DNA from: Luscinia megarhynchos | Taxonomy: Eukaryota > Chordata > Aves > Passeriformes > Turdidae | Assembly (NCBI GenBank): GCA_034336665.1 | Contig: JAPFBE010000032.1 | Coordinates: 2,046,001-2,110,000, forward strand | Length of the DNA stretch: 64,000 nt | Direction of reading: 5' to 3' | In this document: positions 33,694 through 46,567 of the stretch, one piece after another | How the letters are laid out: each line of letters begins with the position of its first letter | Numbering within the stretch: the first letter of the stretch is position 1 | Notes under the pieces: model-generated | What the model was told of the DNA's origin: nothing | The model's input: the letters and a program-made list of their open reading frames with translations, nothing else | The model's database searches: none | Position numbers and translations under genes: made by a program

Positions 33694-35273
33694 TGTAGTG
33701 GTTTTGGTTTGTTAATTTGACATTTTTTGGTTAATGTACTAATCTATGTGGTGAGTTTAGTGTTGGCTAAATTGTTAGTGTGCTTATTACAATTATTTAC
33801 TTATTTTTGGTTGTGAGATAGGAATAGAAGGAAGGTAAAGTAGGCATAAATTTTAAAGGGTATAAAGAAAAACTTTATTAATAGAATTAAAAGAATAATA
33901 AGAATTAGAATAAAACTTAGAATACTCTTCTCTTTCACACTTTTTTATTGACAACTTAAATAATTTAGTTAGTTTATTACATTTAAAATACTCTTTTTTA
34001 GTTTATTTAGGGAGAGGAGTCTCTTTTGTTATGCTATGGAGACATCTTCATAAGAAAATAGTTTTTTTGTGGCTTTTAATTTTTAGGAATAGCAGTTGTT
34101 TGGAAATTTTTAATTGTGAAGTCTTTTATTTTTTGTAGCTTTCTTATAGTTGTGTTTATAGGTTATGTTAAACTTATGGGGTTTTAAGGATGAGTTGTTT
34201 AAAAGTAAAGGTTTTTAAAATTTATTTTTGAGATTATTTTTGGTAACAGACATTTTCTTCGTCTTTCCCTTAGGGTAAAGGGTTTTTATTACTCTTTTCT
34301 TTTTTGATTTGAACTTTTTATGGGATTATAGCTACTTTAATATTTGTTTGCTTCATATGGATGTGTTTGCTCATGTTTATAATGCGAATGCTCCACCCCC
34401 CCGATGTTTCTTTATGATTTAGAGGGATATTTAATATATTATAGATTATTATTATGGTTTATAAGAGAATTTTAGCTTAAGCTTAATGCATTTCTTTATT
34501 TTTCTTCTTATTTGGAACTTGACTTCTTTTATTGATTTTGGTGCTTTTATGTTTTTTTTAAATGTGTCTTTATTTTGTCCTTTTCTCTCACTTGAGAGAG
34601 AATTGAAGGTTTGTAAGTCTCATTTGTGTAGTGAAAGAGTTAATATTTTGCTTGAAGTTTGTAGATATGTGATCCCTGCTGGGTGGTGGTTGGAGTTGTT
34701 TATGGTGGAGAATTTTTTAGCGGCCACGCTGGGGCGGGGGGGGGGAGTTAAGATTTTAGTAATTAGGTTAGAATAATATAGTGGCAGCATTGATGGCTCC
34801 CCCTCCCCCTGCTTGGTGATTTTTGGTGAAACTTAGTAGTGGTAGTATTTTAGTTGAGTTATGGGTTGGTCTGGCCATGCTTGGGAGAGGGGCACTTGGC
34901 TTGGCTAGTGTTGTATTAGAGCAGGGCTTGGCCTTGTTGGGACAGGGCCTGGCAGGCTTCTCGGGAAGGGGTCTGGCACTGTGGTAGAGCCCATCCGCCC
35001 AGCCTGGCCCAGTCTGGCCTGGCCCGGCCTGTTATCTGTACTCAGGCTGGAAGAAAAAGAGAAATTCTGTGGGTTTGTTCGTTTTAAATTGTCAATCTCA
35101 CGGGGACATGTTTAACTTTCTAATTGGCTTATTAGCATACTTATTCTCAGAGCTAGCTAGCAATTGGTTTTGCCAGGCACTGAGGAAGCTCTTAGCAGCT
35201 GTTCTTAGAACATCACTTCTGTGGTTGGGCTCATTCTTTCTTCATTAAAACTTAATTAATATAAAACTAGCAC
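33694..35273 (-). mobile_element. C-depleted, apparently hypermutated LTR
   Basis: The right part (34860-35273) aligns in inverse orientation with the LTR at 59824, for example the shared aaaaccaattgct block with its flanks. So this is a minus-oriented LTR that starts near 35273 and ends CCACTACA at 33694. From 33694 to about 34780 the plus strand is nearly devoid of C: 34141-34200 has 2 C but 15 G. In LTR sense this is G loss with A gain. There is no coding capacity, and the target duplication was not resolved. Confidence 0.65.
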
Positions 35274-35555
35274 ATTTCTCACTATCAAAAGTTTCAGGTT
35301 ACCGGAAAAACATGGGAATGAATATTAATGCCTCAGAAGAGTGCATGAATATGACAAGCTGTGCTCTGGGTAGAATAATTCAGAGATGTAGACGTCCATA
35401 ACTGAGTCTACTAGGACTTCCAGTGTACACTCAGTGCTCTAGCTACAGCCAATACATCTCAGGACCATTCATTATGGCAGAACCTTTGCCTTTTCAAAGG
35501 AATGTATTGTTCCTATGAAAACTAATTATTGCTTTTCAAAATAAAGATAAGAGAC

Positions 35556-36110
35556 TGGTTTTGGCTGGGATAGAGTTCATTTTGTTCTCAGTAGCTGGTA
35601 CAGAGCTGTGTTTTGGATTCAGTACAAGAATAATGTTGATAACACACTGATGTTTTGGTTGTTGCTAAGTAGTGCTTACCCAAAGCAAGGACTTTTCAGT
35701 GTTTCATGCTCTGCCAGTGAGGAGCTGAACAAAAGGCTGGGAGGAATCATGGGCAGGACAGGTGACTCGAACTGGCCAAAGGGATATTCCACACCATAGA
35801 ATGTCATGCCCAGTATATAAACTAGGGGGAATTACCTGGAAGAGGTGGCTTGTGAACAGGCTGGGTATCAGTCAGTGGGTAGTGAGCAACTGTATTGAGC
35901 ATCACTTGTCTTTCTTGGGTTATATGTCCCTCTCCTTCTTATTACAATTATTATTAATATCTTTTACTTTGTTTCAAACAAACCGTTCTAATCTCAACCT
36001 ATGGGCTTTATTTTCTTTCCTGATTGCCCTCCCCATCCCACTGGGAGAGAAGGGGAATTGAGCAAGCAGATGCATGGTACTTGGTTGCCAGCTGGGGTTA
36101 AACCATGACA
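35556..36110 (+). mobile_element. Solo LTR with exact target duplication
   Basis: It begins TGGTTTTGGCTGGGATAGAG and ends AACCATGACA. GAGAC is present on both sides (35551-35555 and 36111-36115). The TATA region is agtatataaac near 35815. This is a family widespread in bird genomes. The perfect flanks and clear ends suggest a fairly recent solo LTR. Confidence 0.92.
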
Positions 36111-36399
36111 GAGACACAGCAGTAAACAAACTTGAATTCATGTTATGAGGTAAAAAATTATTCTTATATAACATCAAATGCTTAAAAGATCATTTATACA
36201 ATTGCCAGCTAGAGGTCAATGTTTAAATTAAGCAGATTTTTATGGGAATCCAACTTCTGAAGTGAAAATAGTTAACAGTGTATGCAGAAATATCTACAAT
36301 TGATCTCATTACTAGACTAAATTTAATATATATACTTCACTTATATGGTATCAAATGCTATAGTAGCTATTTCAAGGGCTATTACTGTGTAAAAAGTTA

Positions 36400-37467
<1,068 letters not shown>

Positions 37468-38008
37468 CTAAAAACCAAACCACACACAAAAGTACAGTAT
37501 TGAGACTTTTAATAAAAAGAGAACTAGTGAAAGCAAGTTTAATATCTCCTCTAAAGTAGCCCATTTGTTTATTGTCAGGAAGCAGCAAGGGCTTAATACC
37601 TTGGATTGTGTCTGCAAGTTTAAGATGTTGATGTAGTAACTGCAAAGTTACTATAAATATTTTTTTTAATCATGTTGATCTGGAAAAAAAAGTAGTTATC
37701 TGCAATTTATTGTGTACCCCCAAAACAGTAACTAATTAAATAATGCAAAAAACCCCAAAAAGCATCTATTGATTAAAATAGCATGAAAAAGATAAAAAAG
37801 TATTAAGTTTGACAAATGTCCTCACAAGTAAAACAGAAGAAGATAGTGAGGAACTGTAAGAAGAATATTTTCCTAAATGTTAACATAAAATGGCTGACAC
37901 ATGACAAAGGAGAAGAAAAACTCTAAAAGAGAATGTAAGAGTGCTGGAAAATCTCATCCCCTAACTACTGTACCAGTCTTTATCATAGTAATTTCTATGA
38001 ACTTTCTT
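37468..38008 (-). other. Start of the 26 kb CERT1 intron, no feature recognised
   Basis: AT-rich intron between the serine-motif exon and the first CR1 of the giant intron. Confidence 0.5.
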
Positions 38009-39352
38009 CATCCCAGGAGGACTCTGAGAACTACCGACCCATTAGCCTGATCCTCCTGGAAGCTATTCTAAGGCACATGGAGGATAGGGAAGTGATTCAG
38101 AACAGCCAGCATGGCTTCACCAAGGGCAAGTCCTGCCTGACCAATCTAGTGGCCTTCTATGATGGAGTGACTACATCAGTGGACAAGGGAAGGGCTACAG
38201 ATGCCATCTATCTGGACTTCTGTGAAGCCTTTGACATGGACCCCAACGACATCCTTCTCTCCAAATTGGAGAGACAAGGATTTGATGTGTGCACTGTTCA
38301 GTAGATAAGGAATTGGTTGGATGGTCACATCCAGAGGGTAGTGGTCAATGGCTCAGAGTCCTCATGGACATTAGTGACTAGTGGTGCCCCTGAGGGGTCT
38401 GAATTGGGACCAGTATTATTTAATATCTTCATTAATGATATAGATGAAAAGATCGAGTGCACCCTTGGCAACTTTGCAGAGGATGCCAAGCTGAGTGGTG
38501 TGGTTGACACACCTGAAGGATGAGATGCCATCCAGAGGGACCTGGACAAGCTGAAAAAAAAGTGAGCCCATGGGAATCTCATGAGATATAAGGCTAAGTG
38601 CAAGGTGCTGCACCTGGGCTGCTTGGTTGTACTGGGCAACCTCTGGTATCAGTACAGGCTGGAGGATGAACAGATTGAGAACAGTCCTGCCAAGGACTTG
38701 GGGGATACCAGCAAATGAGAGGCTGGACATGCCCCAGCCATGTGCGCTTGTGGCCTAGGAAGTCAATTGTATTCTGGGCTGCTTCAAAATCAGAAGGTCA
38801 AGGGTGGTGATTCTGCCCCTCTACTCTGCTCTGGTGAGACCCCACCTAGAATACTGCATCCAGCTCTGGGGTCCCCAGCACAGGAAGGACATTGACCTGT
38901 TGGAGAAAGTCCAGTGGAGTGCCATAAAGATGATTAGAGGGATGGATCAACCCTCCTATTAGGAAAGGCTGAGAGAGTTGGGGTTATTTAGCCTGGAGAA
39001 GGCTCCAGGGTGACTTTACTGTGGCCTTTCAGTACCTGAAAGGGATCTACAAAATGGCTAGAGAGGGACTTTTTACAAGGGTATGTAGTGATAGAACAAG
39101 GGGAAATGGTTTTAAACTGAGACAGAAGACTTAGATTAGATATTAGGAAGAAATTATTTACTGTGAGGATGGTGAGGCACTGGAACAGATTGCCCAGAGA
39201 AGCTGTGGCTGCTCCATCCTGGAAGTGTTTAAGGCCAGGTTGGATGGGGCTCTGAGTAACTCAGTCTAGTGAAAGGTATCCCTGCCCATTGCAGGAGGGG
39301 TGGAATTAGATGATCCTTAAGGTCTTTTCCAACCCAAACCATTCTATAACTC
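38009..39352 (+). mobile_element. CR1 LINE, RT to 3' end
   Basis: It encodes [42 protein letters not shown] and the RT catalytic region as FAEDAKL, in broken frames. The 3' end is ggtcttttccaacccaaacc followed by attctataac. The 5' end is truncated in the RT domain. Confidence 0.92.
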
Positions 39353-39370
39353 AAGAGATATAGTTAACAT

Positions 39371-39795
39371 TGTATACTGCATAGTCATGGTTAAGTCAGA
39401 ATAACTAAAGGACCCCAGCTCATCGCAAGAAGAGGGACAGGCCCCACACTGAAGAATAAAGGAGACCCCTGGACTTTTAAGATACTGCCATCATCCTAGC
39501 CCCTCTAACACCTCTGTGAAACCCTCCCATTATCTGGAATCATAGACAAGTAACTGTAGCAAGACCCACTCCAGGCACATCTCAATCATGAAAAAATCAG
39601 ATGGACAATGATGCCATAGAATTATAGTTGCTTTCCAAAACAATGATATGTGTGTTAATTAATGATTGGTCAAATGATGTTGCATCTGAACACTTGAAAG
39701 GTAAAAGAACCATGTGTGAAATCACATTTGATGTACCCCAATTTGAATGGGATACCTCATGACCATGAATAAAGAATTGTAATTTTATACTATAC
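39371..39795 (+). mobile_element. Possible LTR directly after CR1
   Basis: Non-coding segment with a poly(A)-like gaataaagaattg near 39767. It lies immediately after the CR1 tail. No ends or duplication are certain. Confidence 0.35.
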
Positions 39796-42009
39796 ATCCT
39801 CACCTCTGTCAACGTGCCAGTTGCAAAATTTCTGTGACAAAAGAAACAGATTGTTCAGAGCAATATCTGAAATTCTGTTAATAGATTTGATCAAGTAGAG
39901 AATAATGTAAAGGATCTCTGACAGAATAAGAAATACTGCAGCAGCAGAGCAATTCAGACAGAACAGGGAGAAGGGGAAACAGAACATATGATATGGAACA
40001 AGCAAGAAGCAACAAAGGAATTCTAGGTGTTGGACTTCTGTAGAAAATTTGAAAACGGCATAGGCTTTGGGAAGTTGAGAAAGTGCTGATAAATTAAGAT
40101 GCAAATGAACTTACAGAGTATTAAAAGAAAGGAGAAAGGGCACAAAGTTGGAGTTATTTAAAACAGGAAAATTTATACAATACTGCAAGTGTGCAGGACA
40201 AAACATGTATATTTGGGTTACAAAGGACCCATGGCAGAGAAAAACAGTTTTTGGAAAAATTAAAGTATGACAAAAGAAAAATTTGACTTCCAGAATTGTT
40301 AACATAATTTCTGAATGAATGTGACTGAATGAGATTACCCAGCCAAAACAAGTAAAATGGAGCCAAGAGTCAGTTTCTATCTGGCCCATTTAAAGAATGA
40401 GGTATAAGACAGCAAAGAATTGAAGAAAGAGAAGAAAGAGGAATAAGTATCAGAAGTAGAAGCAAAGTGGAAAAATGAAAATTATCAAAAATGCAAATAT
40501 AGTTAGAAAAGGGTATTCCAAAACTTGGTGGAAAATGGCTAAGTAATCATCAACTTAAAAGAAAAAAAAAAGAAAGAGTGAGAGAGCAGAAAGGAGTGAA
40601 AAAGAAAAACAATAAAAAAGAAAAAAAGACACTCATAAGTTCAGAAGATTTAATAAGGCACATTTTAAGTTAATTGCTTAATTTATAAAAAAATATTTTA
40701 ACTTATTTGAAATAACAGAAGTTTGATGACAGCTTATAGTGAAACAATATAAGGCAAGGTGTATTTAAAAATTTCTGCTATAAATAATGAATTTTAAGCT
40801 ATTTTATACAGAGCAAGAGTGCTAAAAATATAGCTATATAAGTGTAGTGACAGAAGTGCTAAAAGGTAAAATTTTTAACAATTAGTACTACTATTTGTTT
40901 TAAAGCATAGCTTTAAAATATCTACTGGTAAAAGCCTTTTATTAGAACATTCACATTGGATACACAGGGCTCTTCTAGAATATTAGCTCAAGTGTTAAGG
41001 AGTATGCCTAACTTTGGCAACATATTTGGTATACTGGACTACTTTTTGAATTGTATTGCACTTCTGTTACAGTACAGAGATTATACCTTAATTCAACAGA
41101 TTTCAATTTCAAATATAACAAAACAAATACTGAGGCTTTGATTAGACTTTTTGCAAATACCCAAGTAAGGACTTTTGGCTCTTTATATGGACATTAGGAT
41201 TTTCAAAGGCTTGACAAGTGAAACCAGAAGAGGTGAGGAAATAAAAGGATTTTTAAAAGAAAAATTAAGAGTTTTAGGAATACAATACTATAATTTAACT
41301 TCAGAAGTTTTTAATTAGCATAAACCTTAAGAGAGCATTTTGTAAGAGTTTCAAACCTCAAGGCATCATAAAACACTTATGTTTAGATTTCTTCTAAATA
41401 CAAATCTAAACCAAACTTCACTGTTTTCCTGGTAACTTCAATGTTTACTTAATCATACACTACAAATATTAAGATGACTTGGAATATGCTTTTACTACAG
41501 TCATTTTGACAGTAAGGACTTATTCTGTTTTCTATATAATTGGATATGACTTAATGAACAGATCAGTTTTAAAATGTAGCCAAAATATCCATTGCATTGA
41601 GGTCAAAGCATTTTAACTAAGGACAGCAAATGTTTTCTGATTTTCTCCTTTAAGTAGGAAAGGCATATATATGTAAAACTTGAATTTAAGCTTAAGAAGT
41701 GAAATTTCTGAATGTCCCTCTTTGAATATTTAATCAGTCACATCTTAATAGTACTACTCTAGTACTTACAAGAAAAGATGTAATCTTAGACGGAAAAGAA
41801 ATCTCATTACTTATATTCTGCATTTTAATTAAATCTTTTTCTTCAATTATTACCCTTATAGTCAATGCTCAGTTAATTTAGTTCACAAAAGAAAAGCTAA
41901 GGGGTGAAACAACAAAACCCACCTTTTTTCCATATCAATATGTAAGACTGATATTTTTAAAGGTACCATTTCAGCAGTATGTTTATTTGACTGTCTGTTA
42001 CTGTATAGG
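39796..42009. other. Intron segment with a purine-rich block
   Basis: About 2.2 kb with no recognised gene. The plus strand is purine-rich and C-poor, most strongly at 40400-40640 (runs of A and G). It may be decayed retroelement internal sequence, but I cannot show it. Confidence 0.4.
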
Positions 42010-42449
42010 GGTTACAGAGCAGCGAAAGGACACAGTAAAATGGCACTGTCTTGCATGGTGCAAGAAAGAACATTTTATTGAAGGAAGCCATGGCTTTAAA
42101 TAAGACAGTTCATGAAAAACAAAATACAGACAGTTCATTGGTCAGAGAAGGAGACACCTCTTGTCCCAGGCTTTCTCATAGATCCAGCAGGTGCTTATCT
42201 TTTGTTATAATTCTTTCTCTTATGTTTGCAGTAGAGAAAGAGCTCTAGCTTGGGAAAAATCCTAGCTGAGCCTGAGAAAGCTAGACTGGAAAAATCCTTT
42301 AAGATTCTCCCTGGACCTGTAATGGCCACAACTGTCATTTATGTTTGTGATTAATAGTTCCACTAAACGGTTTATTCATGCTTCTGAACTGCATACAAGA
42401 GAGCTGTATACAGTAATCAGCCTGAAAACCCTACCCATAAGAAGGTGTT
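42010..42449 (-). mobile_element. Possible LTR, minus orientation
   Basis: On the minus strand a ccttcaataaaatg poly(A) signal lies near 42070, and the segment lacks coding capacity. The borders are unclear. Confidence 0.3.
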
Positions 42450-42505
42450 ACAGAATCAGAATCCCAGATGCATTAAGGTCAAAAAAGACCTCGTGTTGGA
42501 GTGTA
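42450..42505 (-). mobile_element. Tiny CR1 3' end
   Basis: Reversed CR1 terminus (cagaatcagaatcccag, then attaaggtc). Confidence 0.55.
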
Positions 42506-42799
42506 TAAAATAGAAGCCTGAGTCCCTCAGAGAGAGAAAAGAATGCCAGGATTATTAAAGCCTTTAGATAAATGAAAATATATGAAACCACACAGATATG
42601 AAGTAGAAGTGTAAGTTTCACTTTTAAGTAAGTAGGAATATACTTTAAGTGCCTTAAGAGAGTAAACAGCCCTAAAGCTCAGTAACTTAGCTCCAGACAT
42701 AACGGAAACATAGCAAAACATTGCTTGCATTTCTGGATAGAGCAGATAGAACCATTTACATGAATAGATAGAACTACATGAGTAAATTATGTGTTAGAA

Positions 42800-43289
42800 T
42801 TGACACTACTTTCGTACTTTAGAATTAAGTTCTGATAGGTGTAGAAAGAATATTTTAGCTTATTGGATGATTTATGAATATAATCTCCTGTATTTGGGTG
42901 AGAGAATATATAAGAAGAGTGTGGACACTGCTGAAGGCTCGTGGAGAAACATAATCTGTTTTTTTCCCAGGCTGTTGACTTTTCTCACCTCCAGCTTGGA
43001 TCTTTCCCAGGCTGGGGATGTTTCTCAAAGACAAAACAAAGGAAGGTTGAAAGAAAACACAGACACCTGGTGTTGACCACCGAGCTGTGTGAGTGTCTTG
43101 TGATATTTTGCAGAAAGCATGTTTTCAAAGAGGTGTTGCCTTCTTTGACCATTGAGTCTTTTCTACTTTGTTTTATGCGATCTCCCTTATATATATGCCA
43201 TGACTTTTCAATAAATCGCTCCTTCTTGCTGCTTGGAAGAAGAGTCGTGTTGCTGTATTGTTTTGCCACTTCCTAGCCTTACAGCGACA
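42800..43289 (+). mobile_element. Probable LTR ending CAGCGACA
   Basis: TATA (gaatatataagaag, near 42905), poly(A) signal (caataaatcgc, near 43210), and the end ttacagcgaca at 43289. The same ending is seen in the LTR at 55522. The left border is unresolved and may lie as far left as 42500. Confidence 0.6.
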
Positions 43290-43307
43290 GAAGAGGAAGA
43301 AAAAGAA

Positions 43308-43338
<31 letters not shown>

Positions 43339-43395
43339 AAGAAGAAGAAGAAGAAGAAGAAGAAGAAGAAGAAGAAGAAGAAGAAGCAGAAAGCT
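43290..43395. repeat. (AAG)n microsatellite
   Basis: 26 perfect AAG units at 43309-43386 inside a longer imperfect purine tract. It begins right after the LTR end. On the CERT1 sense strand it reads CTT. The lysine- or leucine-rich open frames across it are artefacts. Confidence 0.95.
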
Positions 43396-43552
43396 GCTGT
43401 TGCCACTGCTGCTTCTGCTCAGGACTCTATGCCAGAAAGCTTTAGCATGGACTTTAATACTCTGAACTCTTTGCCTTTGAGACTGATGCATTCATGCAAT
43501 AAACAGCTTTACAGCAACCAACTACTGCTTTTGTCTCTTTGAAGACCCAGAC

Positions 43553-45053
43553 CCATGAAAAACTCGAGAACCTTGGAGATCATCGAGTCCAACCTTTTGA
43601 GCGATCACCATCTTGTGAACTAGACCATGCCACTAAGTGCCTCATCCAGTTGTTTCTTGAACCTCTTGGGATGGTGACTCCATATTCTCCATGGACAGTC
43701 CTTGCCAATGTTTAATAATACCTTCCATGAAGAAATTCCTCCTGATGTCCAGTCTGAAACTCCCCAGGTGCAAATTGAAGCTCTGTCCTCTTGTCCTGTC
43801 ATTAGTTGCCTGGGAAAAGAGGCCGACCTCCACCTGGCATCTTGGGGTGAATTTATAAAAATACTGTATTCCCCTATTGTCTGCTTTATGCCCAGAAGTA
43901 GGTCCTGCAGCTTTAAGCTCGGAGAGGGGGGAGCCAGGGGAATTCCTCAGCTTGCGGTTTGTGTTCAGCTCACACGTACTTTCCCGTTGTGTCTCGGTTC
44001 TGCAGCACAGAGAGGGAGTAGATTTTTTTTTCTTTTTGCTAGCTTCTTTTTGTTAGCTGAGGCAAGAAGTTTTTCCCAGACTGCATACAGCTTCTTCAGC
44101 GATTTCTGTGGCTTTTTCTGGAACTATTCTGCTTTGCTCAGGTCTGAACACCAGAACATCGCCTGGAGCCCCATGCTGTGAGTCCTGGCAAGAAGGCTGC
44201 AGGGATGCCTCATCCTGGCTCCAGACCTCAGGAAAAAGCCAAGCCACAGCTAAGGAAAGAACTCTGAATCCACCAGCTTTCTGTGCAGTGAGGAAGTTTA
44301 AAATCTAACATTATTCATTTTCTTTTTCCAGTGCCCTGTGGGCAGTTTGTGTGTAAAATAAAGTTTTTTCACTTTCCTCCAAGAAATTCCTTTCATACCG
44401 GTGGGGTAGGGAGAGCCAATGCCTGCCTTCTTTAGAGGAAATTTTCATTTCAGGACATTTCCTCCTGAACTTGTCTCAAACTGAGACACCTGGCTACAAC
44501 TTCCTTTCAGGTAACTGTAGAGAGTGATAAGGTCTACCCTGAGCCTGTTTTTCTCCAGGCTAAACAACCCCAGCTCCCTCAGCTGCTCCTCATAGAACTT
44601 ACTCTCTAGACCCTTCACCAGCTTTGCTGCCCTTCTCTGAAATTGCTCCAGCACCTCAATGTCTTGTAGTGAGGGGCCCAAAACTGGACACAGGATTTGA
44701 GTATGGCCTCTCCAGTGCCGAGTACAGGGCAACAAGTTCTTCCCTGGTCCTACTGGCCACACTATTGCTGATACAGGCTAGGATGGCAATGACTTTCTTG
44801 GCCACCTCGGCACATGCTGGCTCATATACAGCCAAATTTCAACCAGCACTCCCAGATCCTTTTCTGACAAGCAGCTGTCCAGTCACTCTTCCCCCAGTCT
44901 GCAATGCTATATGGAGTTATTGTGACCCAACTGCAGGACCAAGCACTTTTCCTTGTTGAACTGCATACAGCTGGCATCAGCTCATCAATCCAACCTGGTC
45001 AGATCCCTCTGCAGAGCCTTCCTACCCTCTAACAGATCAACACTCCTACCCAG
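43553..45053 (-). mobile_element. CR1 LINE split by an LTR
   Basis: The 3' end is at 43553 (reversed terminus). The C-terminal region runs to 43837 and resumes at 44489 through about 45053 after the LTR. The match stops abruptly at 45053 next to retroviral leader-like sequence. The frame is broken. Confidence 0.88.
43838..44488 (+). mobile_element. Solo LTR inserted in CR1, exact duplication
   Basis: CCTGG is present at 43833-43837 and 44489-44493. The element ends GTCTCAAACTGAGACA. Its first two bases are CA rather than TG, an end mutation compared with relatives at 45930 and 58943, which read TGTCCTGGGG in sense. A poly(A) signal (aaaataaag) lies near 44358. Confidence 0.9.
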
Positions 45054-45313
45054 GCCCCAAGGAGGCAGCAGACTTCCTTGTGAGACAGGTCCAACTGGCA
45101 TACAGGGTGCTCCGTCTCCCTCAGAAGGGAATCACCTGCTACAACTCCCCTTCTTTCTTTTTTAACACCCAAAGTTGTGATCCATCTGGTTGACTGACTT
45201 GTTCTGGGTAACCCCTCAGATAGACCTTCATCTCCATTGTCATTTGCCTGACATTTTCATTTGTACAGTTTCTTTTTCACTTTCTCCGGCCCCACATTGG
45301 GCTCCAATATATT
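45054..45313 (-). mobile_element. Retroviral leader remnant with primer-binding site
   Basis: At 45289-45306 the minus strand reads TGGAGCCCAATGTGGGGC. This differs at 2 of 18 positions from the primer-binding site for tRNA-Lys used by many beta-type (ERVK-like) retroviruses. It lies 7 bases after the LTR end, where a primer-binding site belongs. The following 200 bases are leader-like and non-coding, then cut off at the CR1. Confidence 0.6.
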
Positions 45314-45930
45314 TGTCCCAGTTTGAGACAAATTTAGGACGAAATGTCCCAAAGGGATGTCTCGTCTTGAAAAAAGCAGTTTCCTGCAGCCCCTCCCCCA
45401 CCGGTTCAGAAAAATGAACTGTTTACTGTTTATTTAATAAGCAGAGTGCTCACAAGCTTGAAAAAAAAATTAAGAATGTTAAATAATAAAACCTGTCGCT
45501 GTGAGAAATCTGGTAAATTCAGGTAATCTTTTCTGTGGGCGTGGCTCAGCTTTCTCTCTCTGGAGCTGGGATGCAGAGTCCCGGGCACCTCTGGAGCATG
45601 ACATGGGCTCCTGGTGTTGGTCTGCATTTTCAGACTGGAGCAGAGATGAACAGTTCCAGAAGAAGAAGCCACAGTCCTGGGGAAACTTTTGCCTCAGCTC
45701 ACAGACGAGAAACTAGCTGAAAAAGCACAGCTGTCCTCCTTTTGTCTGCGCCGCAGAAAACATAGGAGACTGGAGCTGCAGTGAACCTGGAGGAGGATAT
45801 GCGAAGAAAAAAAACTGTGCTGAAAGAATTCCACCACTCCACCTCCCTTTGATCTTAAAGGCACAGAACTTATACCTGGACAAAAAAGCAGACGATAGGG
45901 GATACCGGACCATGCAGTCACCCCAGGACA
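45314..45930 (-). mobile_element. 5' LTR of a truncated ERVK-like provirus
   Basis: In sense it begins TGTCCTGGGGTGAC at 45930 and ends TCTCAAACTGGGACA at 45314. It is the same family as 43838-44488 but opposite in orientation. It is followed by a primer-binding site, so it was a 5' LTR. No other part of that provirus is visible. Confidence 0.75.
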
Positions 45931-46567
45931 CCTACACAAAAAACATTTAGGCAGTTTTAGCTATTTGCAACCAAGGAGCAAATACAGCAGGCTACACAGC
46001 ACACAAGACAAATCTGAAGCATGTGCACTTACACATCATATTCACGAAACTGTCTCAGATAATTATGGTTTAGCAGCCAAACGGGAAAAAAAAACCATCA
46101 AGAATACTTATTTGTCAGAAGAAAAAAGTTTTGCTTTATAACTGATGCAGAGACAAGCCATCCTGCTCTCAAAAGGCACATGCAGGCATCTTAATACAAA
46201 CAATAAAAACATACATCATGCAAAGCCCCACCGTTCCACTACCATAAAGAGCAGGTCACTGCTGCATTTGTCTTGTAAAGTAGATTGTAATTTTTTTTTC
46301 ACTGCAGAAATGCTCAATTACATTGACAAGAGGAATGTTGATACAAACTTCAGTTTACATAATTTTTCATTTCCCATATAAACATTGGAAAAGCAGGTAG
46401 TGTCCACATGATAGAAGCCAGCAGTCTTTGCTTGAAAACAAAATAATTTGCAGAAGTTGCATCAATTCGTAGCATCAGGCACTAATGTTATATAATCATT
46501 TTGAGTATATAGATGCAGTTCTTTAAATTCCATGCATACATCATAGCTTCAAAGTGTGTTGGATTGA
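45931..46567. other. Intron segment, no feature recognised
   Basis: AT-rich, unique-looking. Confidence 0.5.

Noticed and set aside
33694..34780. Nuclear mitochondrial insert, considered because of the strong base skew
   Set aside because: No mitochondrial gene or tRNA is recognisable, and the right part matches an LTR family present elsewhere in the window.
40400..40640. Purine-rich block as a second hypermutated element
   Set aside because: No related copy in the window to compare with, so editing cannot be separated from simple A-rich sequence.
43258..43542. Lysine-rich frame and its antisense phenylalanine/leucine-rich frames
   Set aside because: Translation of the (AAG)n microsatellite in different frames.
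43833..43837. Spaced short direct repeats as a CRISPR-like or recombination-site array
   Set aside because: The repeated 5-mers are target duplications flanking individual LTRs, with a different sequence at each site. This is a eukaryotic locus.
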